From: Erwinia sp. SLM-02 | GTDB lineage: Bacteria > Pseudomonadota > Gammaproteobacteria > Enterobacterales > Enterobacteriaceae | Assembly (NCBI RefSeq): GCF_037450285.1 | Contig: NZ_JAQISN010000001.1 | Coordinates: forward strand, 744,001-808,000 | DNA: 64,000 nucleotides | Direction: 5' to 3' | Part shown: piece by piece, positions 1 to 9,488 of the stretch | How positions within the stretch are numbered: the stretch's first letter is position 1 | Layout of the letters: every line of letters begins with the position of its first letter | Made by a program: the position numbers and the translations under genes | Notes under the pieces: model-generated | The model's input: the letters and a program-made list of their open reading frames with translations, nothing else | The model's database searches: none | Told to the model about the DNA's origin: nothing

Positions 1-82
1 CTGGAGCAGATGTCACACGTGATGCAACGTGGAATGCACTATCGCTATTAACAGATTGAGATTTCGGGAAATAGGTACGCAT
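1..82 (-). CDS. sulA: SulA cell division inhibitor, N-terminal fragment
   Basis: The reverse strand from position 82 to the window edge encodes 27 codons beginning MRTYFPKSQSV; the rest lies outside the window. SulA blocks FtsZ polymerisation during the SOS response. The assignment rests mainly on context: a near-consensus LexA box lies 23 bases upstream, and the gene is divergent from sxy exactly as in E. coli. The N-terminus of SulA is poorly conserved, so the protein sequence alone would not settle it. Confidence 0.75.
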   Translation of the reverse strand, partial: MRTYFPKSQSVNSDSAFHVASRVTSAP

Positions 83-104
83 GATGTCTTCGCTCGCAAT
101 GTCA

Positions 105-120
105 CTGTATGAATATACAG
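105..120 (-). promoter_or_regulatory. LexA (SOS) box of sulA
   Basis: The sequence CTGT-N8-ACAG, with an AT-rich centre, matches the LexA operator consensus. It sits just upstream of the leftward sulA start at 82, where LexA would repress transcription until DNA damage. Confidence 0.85.
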
Positions 121-296
121 TATATGGCTGACGAACAAAGATCAACCTTATTTTTTTGACGACGCCTCGCAAATTCACAAGATAACCTGATGCAAGCGGA
201 TTTATTCATTGAACCTGTAATGCAGATTGCCTATGTTTCAATATGTTGATTTCTTGGGATTTGTGCGAATTTTCTTAAGCTGAGCAGGGAGTTGCT

Positions 297-905
297 ATGA
301 GTAGTTCAAAACAGAGAATTGAACAGGCTAAACAGCGGTTGGCGTCGTTGGGGCAGGTTGAGTCGCGCACGCAGTTCGGCGGTTACAGTCTTTCCGTAGC
401 AAAAACCGTTTTTGCGGTCGTTGCCGATGGCGAACTGTATCTACGTGCCTGTGAGCAGGTACAGCCCTACATCATTGAAAGGAAAATGCAGCCGCTCCAT
501 TTAGTGAAGCGCGGTTTATCCGTTGAGCTGAACTATTACCGGGTTGATGGCGCGCTGTGGACCGATCCCGATCAGCTGCTGGCTCTCTCTTCTTTATGTC
601 TGAATGGCGCGCGGCAGGAGCTGTGGATGCGGCTAATGAACCGGCGCATCAAAGATTTACCCAATATGGGCATTCGCATGGAGGCAATGCTGCGCGATGT
701 GGGCATCTGTTCAATCGCGGTGCTGATAGAGCAGGGGGCAAAACGTAGCTGGCTGAAGCTGCGCGCCAACAATAAGCACCTCGGGCTTTCGGTGCTGCTT
801 GCGCTGGAAGGTGCGATAGTCGGCAGCCACTATCAGGCGCTGCCGACGGATGTTAAGGAAGAATTACGCGACTGGTTCAGACGGAATTCGCCGTGGGATC
901 GTTGA
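297..905 (+). CDS. sxy: TfoX/Sxy competence regulator
   Basis: This 202-residue protein matches Sxy (TfoX) in length and layout: an N-terminal TfoX domain (about residues 10-95, with the FGGYSLSV segment) and a C-terminal helix-hairpin-helix-like TfoX domain (about 105-185, around LPNMGIRMEAMLRDVGI). Sxy works with CRP at CRP-S promoters to switch on competence and DNA-uptake genes. The start ATG at 297 has a GGGAG ribosome-binding site. The 5' region between the sulA SOS box and the start is about 175 bases with no gene; sxy leaders are often structured in relatives, but I did not resolve a structure here. It is followed convergently by yccS, as in E. coli. Confidence 0.93.
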   Translation: MSSSKQRIEQAKQRLASLGQVESRTQFGGYSLSVAKTVFAVVADGELYLRACEQVQPYIIERKMQPLHLVKRGLSVELNYYRVDGALWTDPDQLLALSSLCLNGARQELWMRLMNRRIKDLPNMGIRMEAMLRDVGICSIAVLIEQGAKRSWLKLRANNKHLGLSVLLALEGAIVGSHYQALPTDVKEELRDWFRRNSPWDR

Positions 906-919
906 GTCAGGCCGGTAAT

Positions 920-3079
920 CTAGTTGACTGAGCGCTGAAATATCTGCTGTTTCAGCCGGGCAATTTCCGGAAGCAATGCCACCAGCAGGCCGACCTGCTG
1001 TAATACCAGCGGTTCTTTGGTGGCATTATCGGCTTCAGTTTGCTGTATCCGCTGCGCGAGGCTGGCCATCATACGCTGCGCTTTGGCCTCATCAACAACG
1101 TCAATATGCAAAATATCATCAACATAGCAGACAGCATCATCCATTAACTGCAGCAGGCCGTCATTTTCCAGCTTCTCACGATGCGCTCCCAGCGCGGAAA
1201 TATAGCTGAGGAATGAATGATTGAGGCACAGCAGCCTGAAAGCCGCTTCACGCAGCGCGCCGTCCGCCTTATTTTCTACCGAAATATTCGAAACTACGGC
1301 AGCCAGCTCCGCGTCACCGTTGTGGGCGTCACGGCGCGCAATGCGGTAATCCAGACGGTTGTCCTTACCCTGGTGGTACTGCACCAGAACCGCATCCAGA
1401 TAGCGGCAGTTTGCATTGAGCGTGCGCTCGGCCACCGAAGGCAGCCTCAGGAAACGCCAGTCCGGCCAGATAAAGGCCACCGCCAGCCAGGCGATGGCGC
1501 AGCCAAGCAGCGTATCGACAATACGCGGCAGCGCCACTTCAAAGCCTTCGCCCAGCAGATTGAAGCACAGCAATACCAGCAGCGTAATAAACATGGTGGC
1601 ATGCGCGTACTGGATTGTGCGGAAGAAGAAGAACAGCACGCCGGTGACGACAATCAGCATCAGCTGCCCTTCAATGGAGGGCACCAGCCACAGGAGGGGC
1701 AGGCCTAGCGCAATTCCCGCCAGCGTGCCGACAATACGCAACGCCAGGCGCCGACGGGTGGCACTGTAGTTAGGCTGGCAGACAAACAGGCTGGTCAACA
1801 GTATCCAGTAACCGTGCTGCAATCCGGTAAACTGAATGAATGCGTAACCGGCGCACAGCAGGAGTGAGAGCCGGACAGCATGGCGAAACAGCGGCGACTC
1901 AGCGCTCATATGGCGGCTCAGCCTGAGGCGGATATCGCTCCAGCCGGTCAACCCCTCACGGGAAAGCGACTGATCGTGGTAATAGCCGCCTTCTGCCAGT
2001 GCCTGTTCAGACTCGATGGTCGCCAGCTGGGCGTCGATGGCCTTCAAATTGTTCAGCAGGAAGTGCATGGCCTGCACCTCATGGCTCTGCGGCTGCTGCG
2101 CCGACAGCCTCTGCAACGCGGCATTAAGATTGGCGAATGCGCGTTCGAAGCGCGCATCATGCTGATAGGTTTCCCGCAGTAAGATAGCGCGTGAAAGCTG
2201 CCGGCAGGCCAGAGCCTGCAGCGTTAACAGGCGCTGAAAGCGAAAAAGAATGTCGCTGGATCCCCAGGCTTTACGCAGCGAATGATACTGCACGTGCGAT
2301 GAACTGGCCCGCTCATGGATATCCTGAGCCACAAAATAGTAATGGAGCGTGCGTCTTGTTCCTCGCTGGCCGCGATCGCCGCGCAGCCGCGACTGTATGG
2401 ACGCTTTGGCCTGATTAAGTAACGTGACCAGCTGGCTGTTGGCCATGGCGACGTCCACCATGGCCTGCCGGTCATCCTCTTCAAGGTCAGGATCGAACAG
2501 GCTGGCTTTCGCTTCCAGGTACTGCGCCAGCTGCGCATAGCAGCGGGAAAGGTTTTCCTGAAGCGGGCGGATAGGGAACAGCAGATGCCCGGAAAGGGTC
2601 AGCAGGTTATACCAGATGGCCCCGGTCAGCAGCAGGACAGGCTGCAGGTACCACTGAGGGAACAGACCAATTCCCAGCATGGTGTAAATGGCGATAAGCA
2701 GCGCGCCAAAGGCGATAGTTGCATAGCGCGGCCCCAGTGCGCCGAGCAGAATGAACCCCCAGCTGGAGATCGCCAGTCCGATAACAAACAGCCACGGATG
2801 TGGAAACAGCAGCTCGACCGAAACGGAAGCAATACAGAAGCAGACCAGGGTAATCAGCAGGTTACGCAGACGACCGCTGAGGCGATCGTCCAGATCGGTG
2901 AGCGCGGCGGCAACAACCCCGAGCGTCAGCGGTATTGTCCAGGTGATCTGATCCAGCCACCAGGGGACGGCGGTAGTGCCAATCAACGCCAGCGTAATGC
3001 GGATGTTATACAGCCAGCTGCTGTTAAAAGCATAACGGCGAATATTATCGATCAGTGACGTGTGCATGCGGCGACTCAC
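920..3079 (-). CDS. yccS: YccS, FUSC-family inner membrane protein
   Basis: The 719-residue protein has the duplicated layout of the YccS/YhfK family: an N-terminal bundle of membrane helices (about residues 20-160), a cytosolic helical region, a second membrane bundle (about 395-530, with HGYWILLTSLFVCQPNY), and a C-terminal soluble domain. Members resemble fusaric-acid and aromatic-acid efflux proteins, but the substrate of YccS is unknown. The start codon overlaps the yccF stop by four bases, so the two are translationally coupled. A second in-frame Met at residue 5 is an alternative start. Confidence 0.93.
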   Translation of the reverse strand: MSRRMHTSLIDNIRRYAFNSSWLYNIRITLALIGTTAVPWWLDQITWTIPLTLGVVAAALTDLDDRLSGRLRNLLITLVCFCIASVSVELLFPHPWLFVIGLAISSWGFILLGALGPRYATIAFGALLIAIYTMLGIGLFPQWYLQPVLLLTGAIWYNLLTLSGHLLFPIRPLQENLSRCYAQLAQYLEAKASLFDPDLEEDDRQAMVDVAMANSQLVTLLNQAKASIQSRLRGDRGQRGTRRTLHYYFVAQDIHERASSSHVQYHSLRKAWGSSDILFRFQRLLTLQALACRQLSRAILLRETYQHDARFERAFANLNAALQRLSAQQPQSHEVQAMHFLLNNLKAIDAQLATIESEQALAEGGYYHDQSLSREGLTGWSDIRLRLSRHMSAESPLFRHAVRLSLLLCAGYAFIQFTGLQHGYWILLTSLFVCQPNYSATRRRLALRIVGTLAGIALGLPLLWLVPSIEGQLMLIVVTGVLFFFFRTIQYAHATMFITLLVLLCFNLLGEGFEVALPRIVDTLLGCAIAWLAVAFIWPDWRFLRLPSVAERTLNANCRYLDAVLVQYHQGKDNRLDYRIARRDAHNGDAELAAVVSNISVENKADGALREAAFRLLCLNHSFLSYISALGAHREKLENDGLLQLMDDAVCYVDDILHIDVVDEAKAQRMMASLAQRIQQTEADNATKEPLVLQQVGLLVALLPEIARLKQQIFQRSVN

Positions 3080-3522
3080 GGGAAGCGGCGGCGCGCATTG
3101 GCTTCACGGGCTGCTCGCGCGACCTCAACGGGTACCACGCGGCGTCCTACCGGCCAGAGTGCAATCACGGCTATTTTCAGGTTCGCCACGCCGACCGGAA
3201 TGCCGATAATCGTCAGGCACTGGGCAATTCCGGCCGTGATGTGCATCAGGCACAGCCACCAGCCGAAAAAAATCACCCACAGAACATTGAGCAGCGTACC
3301 GCCTGAATTCATCAGCCTGTTTTTGCCAGCAGGATCCAGCTCGTCGACATGTACGGCTTCATTGCCGAAGGGCAGCAAAGACAGTTTGGTGATTTCCCAG
3401 CATGAGCGGGTCAGCGGCAGGGTAAAAATCAGCACGATGCTGACAACGGTAGCCAGCAGCCAGGACAGGGTGGTCAGAAAGCCGCCCAGAATGAAATTGA
3501 GGATGTTGAGTACGGCGCGCAT
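3076..3522 (-). CDS. yccF: YccF, inner membrane protein (DUF307/YccF domain)
   Basis: A 148-residue membrane protein with two YccF domains, recognised from segments such as NFILGGFLTTLSWLLA, LTRSCWEITKLSL and GWWLCLMHITAGIAQ. Function is unknown. I start it at Met 3522, not at the upstream Met (3564), because this ATG has a GGGGA ribosome-binding site at the right spacing and gives the usual family length. The stop overlaps the yccS start, so yccF-yccS is a two-gene operon, as in E. coli. It is divergent from helD. Confidence 0.93.
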   Translation of the reverse strand: MRAVLNILNFILGGFLTTLSWLLATVVSIVLIFTLPLTRSCWEITKLSLLPFGNEAVHVDELDPAGKNRLMNSGGTLLNVLWVIFFGWWLCLMHITAGIAQCLTIIGIPVGVANLKIAVIALWPVGRRVVPVEVARAAREANARRRFP

Positions 3523-3657
3523 CGGTGGTGTCCCCTTTTGCGTCAGGAAAAGTCTGAGTGACAATTCATTGATTGTAACGCGTTTTAACGCTGGAGCGGT
3601 AAACTGTCGCCAGCTAAACTAAGAGATGATGAAAATAACCGCAGCAGGGTCGCAGGA

Positions 3658-5712
3658 ATGGAACTGAAAGCAACATCGCTGGGTAAACATCTGGCGCAAC
3701 ATCCTTACAACCGGGTGCGGCTGTTGAATGCTGGCGTTGAAGTCAGCGGTGAAAAACACGAATATCTCATCCCCTTTAATCAGCTGCTATCCATTGCCTG
3801 TAAGCGCGGCCTGGTTTGGGGCGAGCTGGAGTTTTCATTACCTGACGATAAAGTCGTCCGCCTGCACGGCACGGAATGGAACGAAACCCAGCGTTTTTAT
3901 CACTACCTCAGCCTCGCATGGCAGCAGTGGAGCCAGGAGATGAGCGAGGTAGCGGCCGGCGTGTTAAATCAGCAGGCCGAAGCTATTCGAATTGCCGAAC
4001 AGCAGGACCGCTGGCTGAAACGCAGCGATATCACCTGCTGGCAGCAGGCGATCCGTAAATCCTTTGACGCGCTTCCGCTTCCGGTCTCCCGGCTTGACGA
4101 ATTTGATAACTGCCGTGAAGCCTGGCGCTACTGCCAGCAGTGGCTGAACGACAGCGACACCCAGCGCGTGCAACGCAATGCGCACTGGACGGATCGCATG
4201 CTGGAACAGCATGCCGCCTACTTCGGGCAGGTAGAAAGCTCGCCGCTGAACTCCTCGCAGGCGCGTGCGGTCGTCAACGGCGAAGATTCGGTGCTGGTGC
4301 TGGCCGGTGCGGGTAGCGGTAAAACCTCGGTGCTGGTTGCCCGTGCGGGCTGGCTGATGCTGCGCAACCAGGCGACGGCAGAGCAGGTGCTGTTACTCGC
4401 CTTTGGCCGTAAAGCGGCGGAAGAGATGAATGAACGCCTGCGTTCGCGTCTGCAGAATGAAAACTTTACGGCGCGCACCTTCCATTCTCTGGCGCTGCAC
4501 ATCATTCGCCAGGGCAGCAATAAATCACCGGTCATTAGCAAACTGGAAAGCGATACGGCGGCGCGCCATGATTTGCTGATTGACGTCTGGCGACAGCAGT
4601 GCAGCGAGAAAAAAGCGCACGCCAACGGCTGGCGTCAGTGGCTGAGTGACGAGCTGGAGTGGGAATTAGAGGAGGGCAACTTCTGGCAGGATAACCGCCT
4701 GGCGAAGCGACTGGCGTCGCGCCTTGAACGCTGGCTGGGGCTGATGCGTATGCACGGCGGCGCACAGGCGGCCATGATTGAGGGCGCACCGGAGGAGATC
4801 CGCGATCTGTTCAGTAAACGTGTCAAGCTGATGGCCCCGCTGCTGAAAGCCTGGAAAACTGCGCTGAAGGAAGAAGGTGCCGTCGATTTCTCCGGCCTGA
4901 TCCATCAGGCGATAAACATTCTGGATAAAGGCCGCTTTATCAGCCCGTGGAAGCATATCCTGGTGGATGAATTTCAGGATATCTCGCCGCAGCGGGCAGA
5001 ACTGCTCGCCGCGCTGCGGCGGCAAAATCGGCAGACTGCACTTTTCGCCGTCGGCGATGACTGGCAGGCTATCTACCGGTTCAGCGGTGCCGAAATGACC
5101 CTGACCACGGCTTTCCATCACTACTTTGGTGAGGGGGACCGTTGCATTCTGGATACCACCTACCGCTTCAATCAGCGTATTGGTGAAATCGCTAACGCCT
5201 TTGTGCAGCGTAATCCCCACCAGTTGAAGAAGACGCTGAACAGCCTGACGAAAGGTACCAAAAAATCGGTGCAGCTGTTGCCGGAAGAGCAGCTGGAAGC
5301 GCTGCTGAATAAAATGAGCGGCTACGTTCAGCCGAACGAGCGGATTATGGTGCTGGCCCGCTATCACCATCTTCGCCCGGAGGTCCTGGAGAAAGCGGCA
5401 ACCCGTTGGCCAAAACTCAATCTGGAATTTATGACCATCCACGCCAGTAAAGGCCAGCAGGCGGAGTACGTTATCGTGCTGGGGCTTTCTCAGGGGGATG
5501 AAGGCTTCCCGGCCCCGGCGAGGGAGTCGGTAATGGAAGCGGCGCTGCTGCCGAAAGTCGAAGCGTTTCCCGATGCGGAAGAACGGCGGCTGGCGTATGT
5601 TGCCATCACCCGCGCGATTCATCAGGTCTGGCTGCTGTACGATCGCGACGAGCCTTCTGAGTTTGTTGCAGAACTGGGCCGTCAGGGCGTTCCGCAGGTG
5701 CGAAAACCCTGA
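3658..5712 (+). CDS. helD: DNA helicase IV
   Basis: The 684-residue protein is a superfamily 1 (UvrD/Rep type) helicase of the usual HelD length. It has an N-terminal HelD-specific region (about 1-190), Walker A at about residue 217 (AGAGSGKTS), motif II DEFQDISPQRAELL (about 440), motif III GDDWQAIYRFSGAEM, and C-terminal motifs including MTIHASKGQQAEYV and RRLAYVAITRA. It unwinds DNA 3' to 5' and acts in recombination and repair. It is a single gene, divergent from yccF and convergent with mgsA, the conserved E. coli arrangement. Confidence 0.97.
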   Translation: MELKATSLGKHLAQHPYNRVRLLNAGVEVSGEKHEYLIPFNQLLSIACKRGLVWGELEFSLPDDKVVRLHGTEWNETQRFYHYLSLAWQQWSQEMSEVAAGVLNQQAEAIRIAEQQDRWLKRSDITCWQQAIRKSFDALPLPVSRLDEFDNCREAWRYCQQWLNDSDTQRVQRNAHWTDRMLEQHAAYFGQVESSPLNSSQARAVVNGEDSVLVLAGAGSGKTSVLVARAGWLMLRNQATAEQVLLLAFGRKAAEEMNERLRSRLQNENFTARTFHSLALHIIRQGSNKSPVISKLESDTAARHDLLIDVWRQQCSEKKAHANGWRQWLSDELEWELEEGNFWQDNRLAKRLASRLERWLGLMRMHGGAQAAMIEGAPEEIRDLFSKRVKLMAPLLKAWKTALKEEGAVDFSGLIHQAINILDKGRFISPWKHILVDEFQDISPQRAELLAALRRQNRQTALFAVGDDWQAIYRFSGAEMTLTTAFHHYFGEGDRCILDTTYRFNQRIGEIANAFVQRNPHQLKKTLNSLTKGTKKSVQLLPEEQLEALLNKMSGYVQPNERIMVLARYHHLRPEVLEKAATRWPKLNLEFMTIHASKGQQAEYVIVLGLSQGDEGFPAPARESVMEAALLPKVEAFPDAEERRLAYVAITRAIHQVWLLYDRDEPSEFVAELGRQGVPQVRKP

Positions 5713-5724
5713 CGGCAGTGACGA

Positions 5725-6183
5725 TTATTTCAGGCGCTGCTGCAGGTAGCGTTCGTAATCCGGGATCTGGATTTCAACCTGCTGATCGAATAACGGCGAG
5801 TGAATAATAAAATCAGCGGTGGCGCGGTTGGTCGCCACCGGAATATTCCATACGGTAGCCAGGCGCAGCAGGGCTTTCACATCCGGGTCGTGCGGCACGG
5901 CGTTCAGCGGATCCCAGAAGAAAATCAGTAGATCGATTTTCCCTTCTGAAATCAACGCACCCACCTGCTGATCGCCGCCCATCGGACCGCTGAGCATGGC
6001 GGTAACCGGCAGGCCGGTTGCACGCTGCACGAGATTACCGGTTGTGCCGGTGGCGTAAAGCGTATGGGGCTGCAGTTTTTCTCTGTGGAGGTTAACCCAT
6101 TCCATCAGGGCGTTTTTACAGTGGTCGTGTGCGACCAGCGCAATGTGTTTTTGCGGCAGTATCTTACGAGTGGTCTGATCCAT
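5725..6183 (-). CDS. mgsA: Methylglyoxal synthase
   Basis: The 152-residue protein matches MgsA end to end. Visible active-site segments are HIALVAHDHCKNALMEWV (catalytic His), the phosphate loop TGTTGNLV, SGPMGGDQQVGALI with the catalytic Asp, and FFWDPLNAVPHDPDV. The enzyme turns dihydroxyacetone phosphate into methylglyoxal and phosphate, a bypass used under sugar-phosphate stress. It is convergent with helD with only 12 bases between stops. Confidence 0.97.
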   Translation of the reverse strand: MDQTTRKILPQKHIALVAHDHCKNALMEWVNLHREKLQPHTLYATGTTGNLVQRATGLPVTAMLSGPMGGDQQVGALISEGKIDLLIFFWDPLNAVPHDPDVKALLRLATVWNIPVATNRATADFIIHSPLFDQQVEIQIPDYERYLQQRLK

Positions 6184-6265
6184 TCAGATATCCTGGCTAT
6201 GTAGGGTAACGGCAGAAACGTCAAATAAACAGAAAGTTGAGTGTAACGTTGCGGTTAAACGGATA

Positions 6266-6910
6266 TCAACTGGTATGTAAGGCTTTCATCAGCGTAATAA
6301 AACGCTGGCGGGTGGCAGCATCCACCTGCTGATACCACAGATGCAGCATTCTTTCCGCAGGGGAGCGGCGATCGAGAGCCAGATCCTGCGCCTGCGAGCC
6401 GTTGAGGGCAGCGTGTTTACCCGGCTGGGCGAAACGCGGGACCGAGGCGCTTTCTCCGTTGAGATTGTAATGAATCATCGCCTGTTCAAAATCGCTGCCG
6501 GGCAGCACCGTCAGAAAATCGCGCTGGTTTTGAATCTCCGTACCGTTTTCATCCACTAAGGTAAACTGCGGTTTTTTGTCGAAAATTCTGGTATCGCGCA
6601 CTGAGGCTAACGGTGGCAGCTGAATCAGCACCGAACGGCTGCGGGCAGTGAAGGTGACAATCTGCGGGGCAGAAACCCAGGTCACCGGGCTGTGGGCGGG
6701 GAGATGGAACGATTTCTCAACACGAAACAGCAGCTGATGCTCTCCGCGTTCGAGTTCCAGGCCGTCAGCGCCTTTTAACAGTGAACCTGAAATTTTATTT
6801 CCGTCCAGAACCAGAAGGTCAATATCGGCAGAAAGCTTTAGCGTGGTTGCCTGTGCAGCAGAGACAATTAGCAAAATGACCAGTCCGGTTATGACCTTAT
6901 ACAGCTTCAT
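6266..6910 (-). CDS. yccT: YccT/CsgI family periplasmic protein (DUF2057)
   Basis: This 214-residue protein starts with a clear signal peptide (charged start, hydrophobic LVILLIVSAAQA, likely cleavage after AQA) and continues as the DUF2057 domain, matching YccT. In E. coli the homologue (CsgI) inhibits curli subunit assembly in the periplasm. Whether it does so here is unknown; no curli genes lie in the window. It is transcribed alone, divergent from yccU. Confidence 0.88.
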   Translation of the reverse strand: MKLYKVITGLVILLIVSAAQATTLKLSADIDLLVLDGNKISGSLLKGADGLELERGEHQLLFRVEKSFHLPAHSPVTWVSAPQIVTFTARSRSVLIQLPPLASVRDTRIFDKKPQFTLVDENGTEIQNQRDFLTVLPGSDFEQAMIHYNLNGESASVPRFAQPGKHAALNGSQAQDLALDRRSPAERMLHLWYQQVDAATRQRFITLMKALHTS

Positions 6911-7098
6911 TCTTACTCCAGACGAGCAAACAGTGAGAAAACGTCGAATGTATCAAAGTCTTTCAGTATGGCATCATATTAACATTTAAACACACTTAAT
7001 CGTGCTATTGATCGTGAATTGCTGAACAGTCAATACTCAGCCAGTTGGATCGGTCATAATCAGAAAATACAGGCTGTTAACCCGAACCGGAGAATAAA

Positions 7099-7518
7099 AT
7101 GGATGATAAAAAGATTATCAATGTTCTGACCAGCAGCAAAACCATCGCCCTGGTGGGGGCCACTGATAACGCGCAGCGGCCGGCCCATCACGTCATGGAG
7201 TATCTTCTTTCGCAGGGTTATGACGTTATACCGGTCAATCCTAAACTGGCCGGGCAGCAGCTGCTTGGGCAGACGGTTTATGCTGAACTGAAGGATATTC
7301 CTGGGCCCGTCGATATGGTGGATGTCTTCCGCAATGCGGAAGCCGCGTGGGGGATCGCCCAGGAAGCCATCGCCATTGGCGCGAAAACGCTCTGGCTGCA
7401 GATTGGCGTAATCAATGAACAGGCTGCGGTGCTGGCGGCGGACGCCGGGTTAACCGTGGTGATGGATCGCTGCCCGAAAATAGAAATTCCCCGACTGGGC
7501 CTTGAGAAACGCGCATAA
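7099..7518 (+). CDS. yccU: YccU, CoA-binding domain protein
   Basis: The 139-residue protein is a stand-alone CoA-binding Rossmann domain of the YccU family, with the nucleotide-binding segment TIALVGATDNAQRPAHHVMEYL near the N-terminus and VIPVNPKLAGQQLLGQ after it. Related domains occur in succinyl-CoA synthetase and acetate-CoA ligase. The substrate is not known. The start has a CCGGAG ribosome-binding site. The gene is monocistronic and ends at a bidirectional terminator shared with hspQ. Confidence 0.92.
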   Translation: MDDKKIINVLTSSKTIALVGATDNAQRPAHHVMEYLLSQGYDVIPVNPKLAGQQLLGQTVYAELKDIPGPVDMVDVFRNAEAAWGIAQEAIAIGAKTLWLQIGVINEQAAVLAADAGLTVVMDRCPKIEIPRLGLEKRA

Positions 7519-7543
7519 AAAACCCTGCTTATGCAGGGCTTTG
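7517..7543. terminator. Bidirectional terminator between yccU and hspQ
   Basis: An inverted repeat CCCTGC-TTAT-GCAGGG is flanked by an A run on the left and a short T run on the right, so it can end transcription from both convergent genes. Confidence 0.75.
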
Positions 7544-7545
7544 AA

Positions 7546-7863
7546 TTAGTTTCTCAGGCTTGGAGACTGCAGCTGCTGGCGAATGGACAGCGCCAGCTCG
7601 TCTAACGACTGCTGGTCGGGGTGTTCCCCCGGCTGTTCCCAGGAAATCTGCGCTTCCGCCAGATAGGTATGCACCGTCTGGCCATCATCATCTTCCATGA
7701 CCACATGATACCAGGGCGCGGCCCGCAGCGATTCGCTGCCGCTGATATCTTCGCTGACCGTCTCTTTCAGTGAATACTGGGGATCCACATCGACTATCAC
7801 GCCCAAAAAACCCAGCAGCTGATGACGTACCTGCTGACCTATACCGAATTTGCTGGCAATCAT
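7546..7863 (-). CDS. hspQ: Heat shock protein HspQ
   Basis: The 105-residue protein matches HspQ (YccV) over its length, with the SKFGIGQQVRHQLLGFLGVIVDVDP start and the PWYHVVMEDDDGQTVHTYLAE segment. HspQ binds hemimethylated oriC DNA and works with Lon as a specificity factor for degradation. It has an AGGAGGT-like ribosome-binding site directly upstream of 7863. It is a single gene convergent with yccU. Confidence 0.95.
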   Translation of the reverse strand: MIASKFGIGQQVRHQLLGFLGVIVDVDPQYSLKETVSEDISGSESLRAAPWYHVVMEDDDGQTVHTYLAEAQISWEQPGEHPDQQSLDELALSIRQQLQSPSLRN

Positions 7864-7926
7864 GGGTGACCTCCTGAAACGTTGCCCTTACCACACTGTA
7901 TGGAGGCAAAGGCCACGTTTTTCAAG

Positions 7927-9117
7927 TCACAGCACTCGGCAGGCGAAACCTTTCAGGTAAAGTCCTTCAGGATAGCTGGAGATAACCGGATGGTCGGCGG
8001 CCTGGCGGAACTGCTCGATAATCTGTACGTCACGCTTAGCATCGACTGCGGCATCCGCAATCAGCTTCTGGAAGAGTTCGGTCGGCATCAGCCCGGAGCA
8101 GGAGAAGGTCATTAACATCCCACCCGGATTCAGCAGCTGCATCGCCAGCATGTTGATGTCTTTATAGCCGCGGCACGCGCCCATCAGCTGATTTTTATTC
8201 TCAACAAATTTAGGCGGATCCATCACGATCAGATCGAATTTCTCGCCCTCATCGCGATAGCGGCGCAGCAGTTTGAATACGTCATCGCGCAGGAACTGGG
8301 CTTTGCTCAGATCCAGACCGTTCAGTTCAACGTTCTGTTTCGCCACATCCAGTGCCGCCTGCGACGTATCCACGCTGATCACTTCACGGCAATTGCCCAT
8401 CAGAGCCGATACCGCGAAACCGCCGGTATAAGAGAAGCAGTTCAGCACGCGGCGATCTTCCGCATAGCGGCGGGTCGCCAGGCGACTGTCGCGCTGGTCG
8501 AGGTAATAGCCGGTTTTATGACCGGTCTGGATGTCCACCAGCAGCTTCATGCCGTGTTCCGTAATCGGCAGCAGCTCCGGTGGGGTGTCACCCAGCACAA
8601 CGCCCTGGGTCAGTTCCAGACCTTCTTTTTTACGTACGCTGACGTCGGAACGATCGTAAATCGCGCAGCCCGGGTAGCAGGTTTGCAGGGCGGTGATCAG
8701 CGCAGCGCGCTGGTATTCAGCACCGGCAGACAGCAGCTGCAGCACGAGGAAGTTGCCGAAGCGATCGATTGTGATCCCCGGCAGACCGTCGGACTCACCG
8801 GCGATCAGGCGGTAGCTGTCCAGATTATCACGCAGTGCCAGCCAGTCGCGCAGCTGTTGGGCGGCCTGCAGACGGCGAACGAAAAAGGCGATATCAATCG
8901 ATTCGTCCTGCTCCCAGCTCCAGACGCGCGCACGAATCTGCGACTGTGGGGACCAGGCGGCACGCGCGAGCCATTTACCCTGGCTGTCACAGACATCAAT
9001 AGTTTCACCCGACTGGGCTTTACCTTCCATGCGGGCGATGGCCCCGGAGAACACCCACGGATGGCGACGAAGTAAGGACTTTTCACGCCCTTTAGCAAGA
9101 ATCAAACGAACAGTCAT
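7927..9117 (-). CDS. rlmI: 23S rRNA m5C1962 methyltransferase RlmI
   Basis: The 396-residue protein has an N-terminal PUA domain (about 1-75, RLILAKGREKSLLRRHPWVFSGAI), a linker fold and a C-terminal SAM-dependent methyltransferase. Visible motifs are the SAM loop FSYTGGFAVSALMGN, VDTSQAALD, and the catalytic MDPPKFVENK. It methylates C1962 of 23S rRNA. The length equals that of E. coli RlmI (YccW). It is divergent from acyP. Confidence 0.96.
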   Translation of the reverse strand: MTVRLILAKGREKSLLRRHPWVFSGAIARMEGKAQSGETIDVCDSQGKWLARAAWSPQSQIRARVWSWEQDESIDIAFFVRRLQAAQQLRDWLALRDNLDSYRLIAGESDGLPGITIDRFGNFLVLQLLSAGAEYQRAALITALQTCYPGCAIYDRSDVSVRKKEGLELTQGVVLGDTPPELLPITEHGMKLLVDIQTGHKTGYYLDQRDSRLATRRYAEDRRVLNCFSYTGGFAVSALMGNCREVISVDTSQAALDVAKQNVELNGLDLSKAQFLRDDVFKLLRRYRDEGEKFDLIVMDPPKFVENKNQLMGACRGYKDINMLAMQLLNPGGMLMTFSCSGLMPTELFQKLIADAAVDAKRDVQIIEQFRQAADHPVISSYPEGLYLKGFACRVL

Positions 9118-9206
9118 AGTCAGTTATACTTATACTCAGAGAATCAGGCGATATTGTCCGGTGCTGACTGGGAAAAAGCAATCAGTGGCGGCGATAAGGA
9201 GAAGAA

Positions 9207-9485
9207 ATGGCGACTGTTGGCCTGCGGGCATGGGTTCACGGCAGGGTGCAGGGTGTGGGATTTCGTTACAGCACCCAGCGTGAAGCAAAAACACTGGGGC
9301 TGACCGGCTATGCCAAAAATCTTGATGACGGCAGCGTCGAGGTACTGATGTGCGGTGAGCCACAGCAGGTGGATGCGCTGCTCGCCTGGCTGAAAGCCGG
9401 AGGGCCGCAGAGCGCCAGGGTCGATCGCGTGCTGACGGAACCCTGCCAGCCTCAGACAGGGCAAAAAGGCTTTACCACCGGTTAA
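9207..9485 (+). CDS. acyP: Acylphosphatase
   Basis: The 92-residue protein is a complete acylphosphatase: VHGRVQGVGFRYST contains the catalytic Arg and the phosphate-binding loop, and GYAKNLDDGSVEVL the catalytic Asn. It hydrolyses acyl phosphates such as carbamoyl or 1,3-bisphosphoglyceryl phosphate. An AAGGAGAAG ribosome-binding site supports the start. E. coli yccX holds the same position. It is convergent with tusE, three bases between stops. Confidence 0.95.
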   Translation: MATVGLRAWVHGRVQGVGFRYSTQREAKTLGLTGYAKNLDDGSVEVLMCGEPQQVDALLAWLKAGGPQSARVDRVLTEPCQPQTGQKGFTTG

Positions 9486-9488
9486 CGC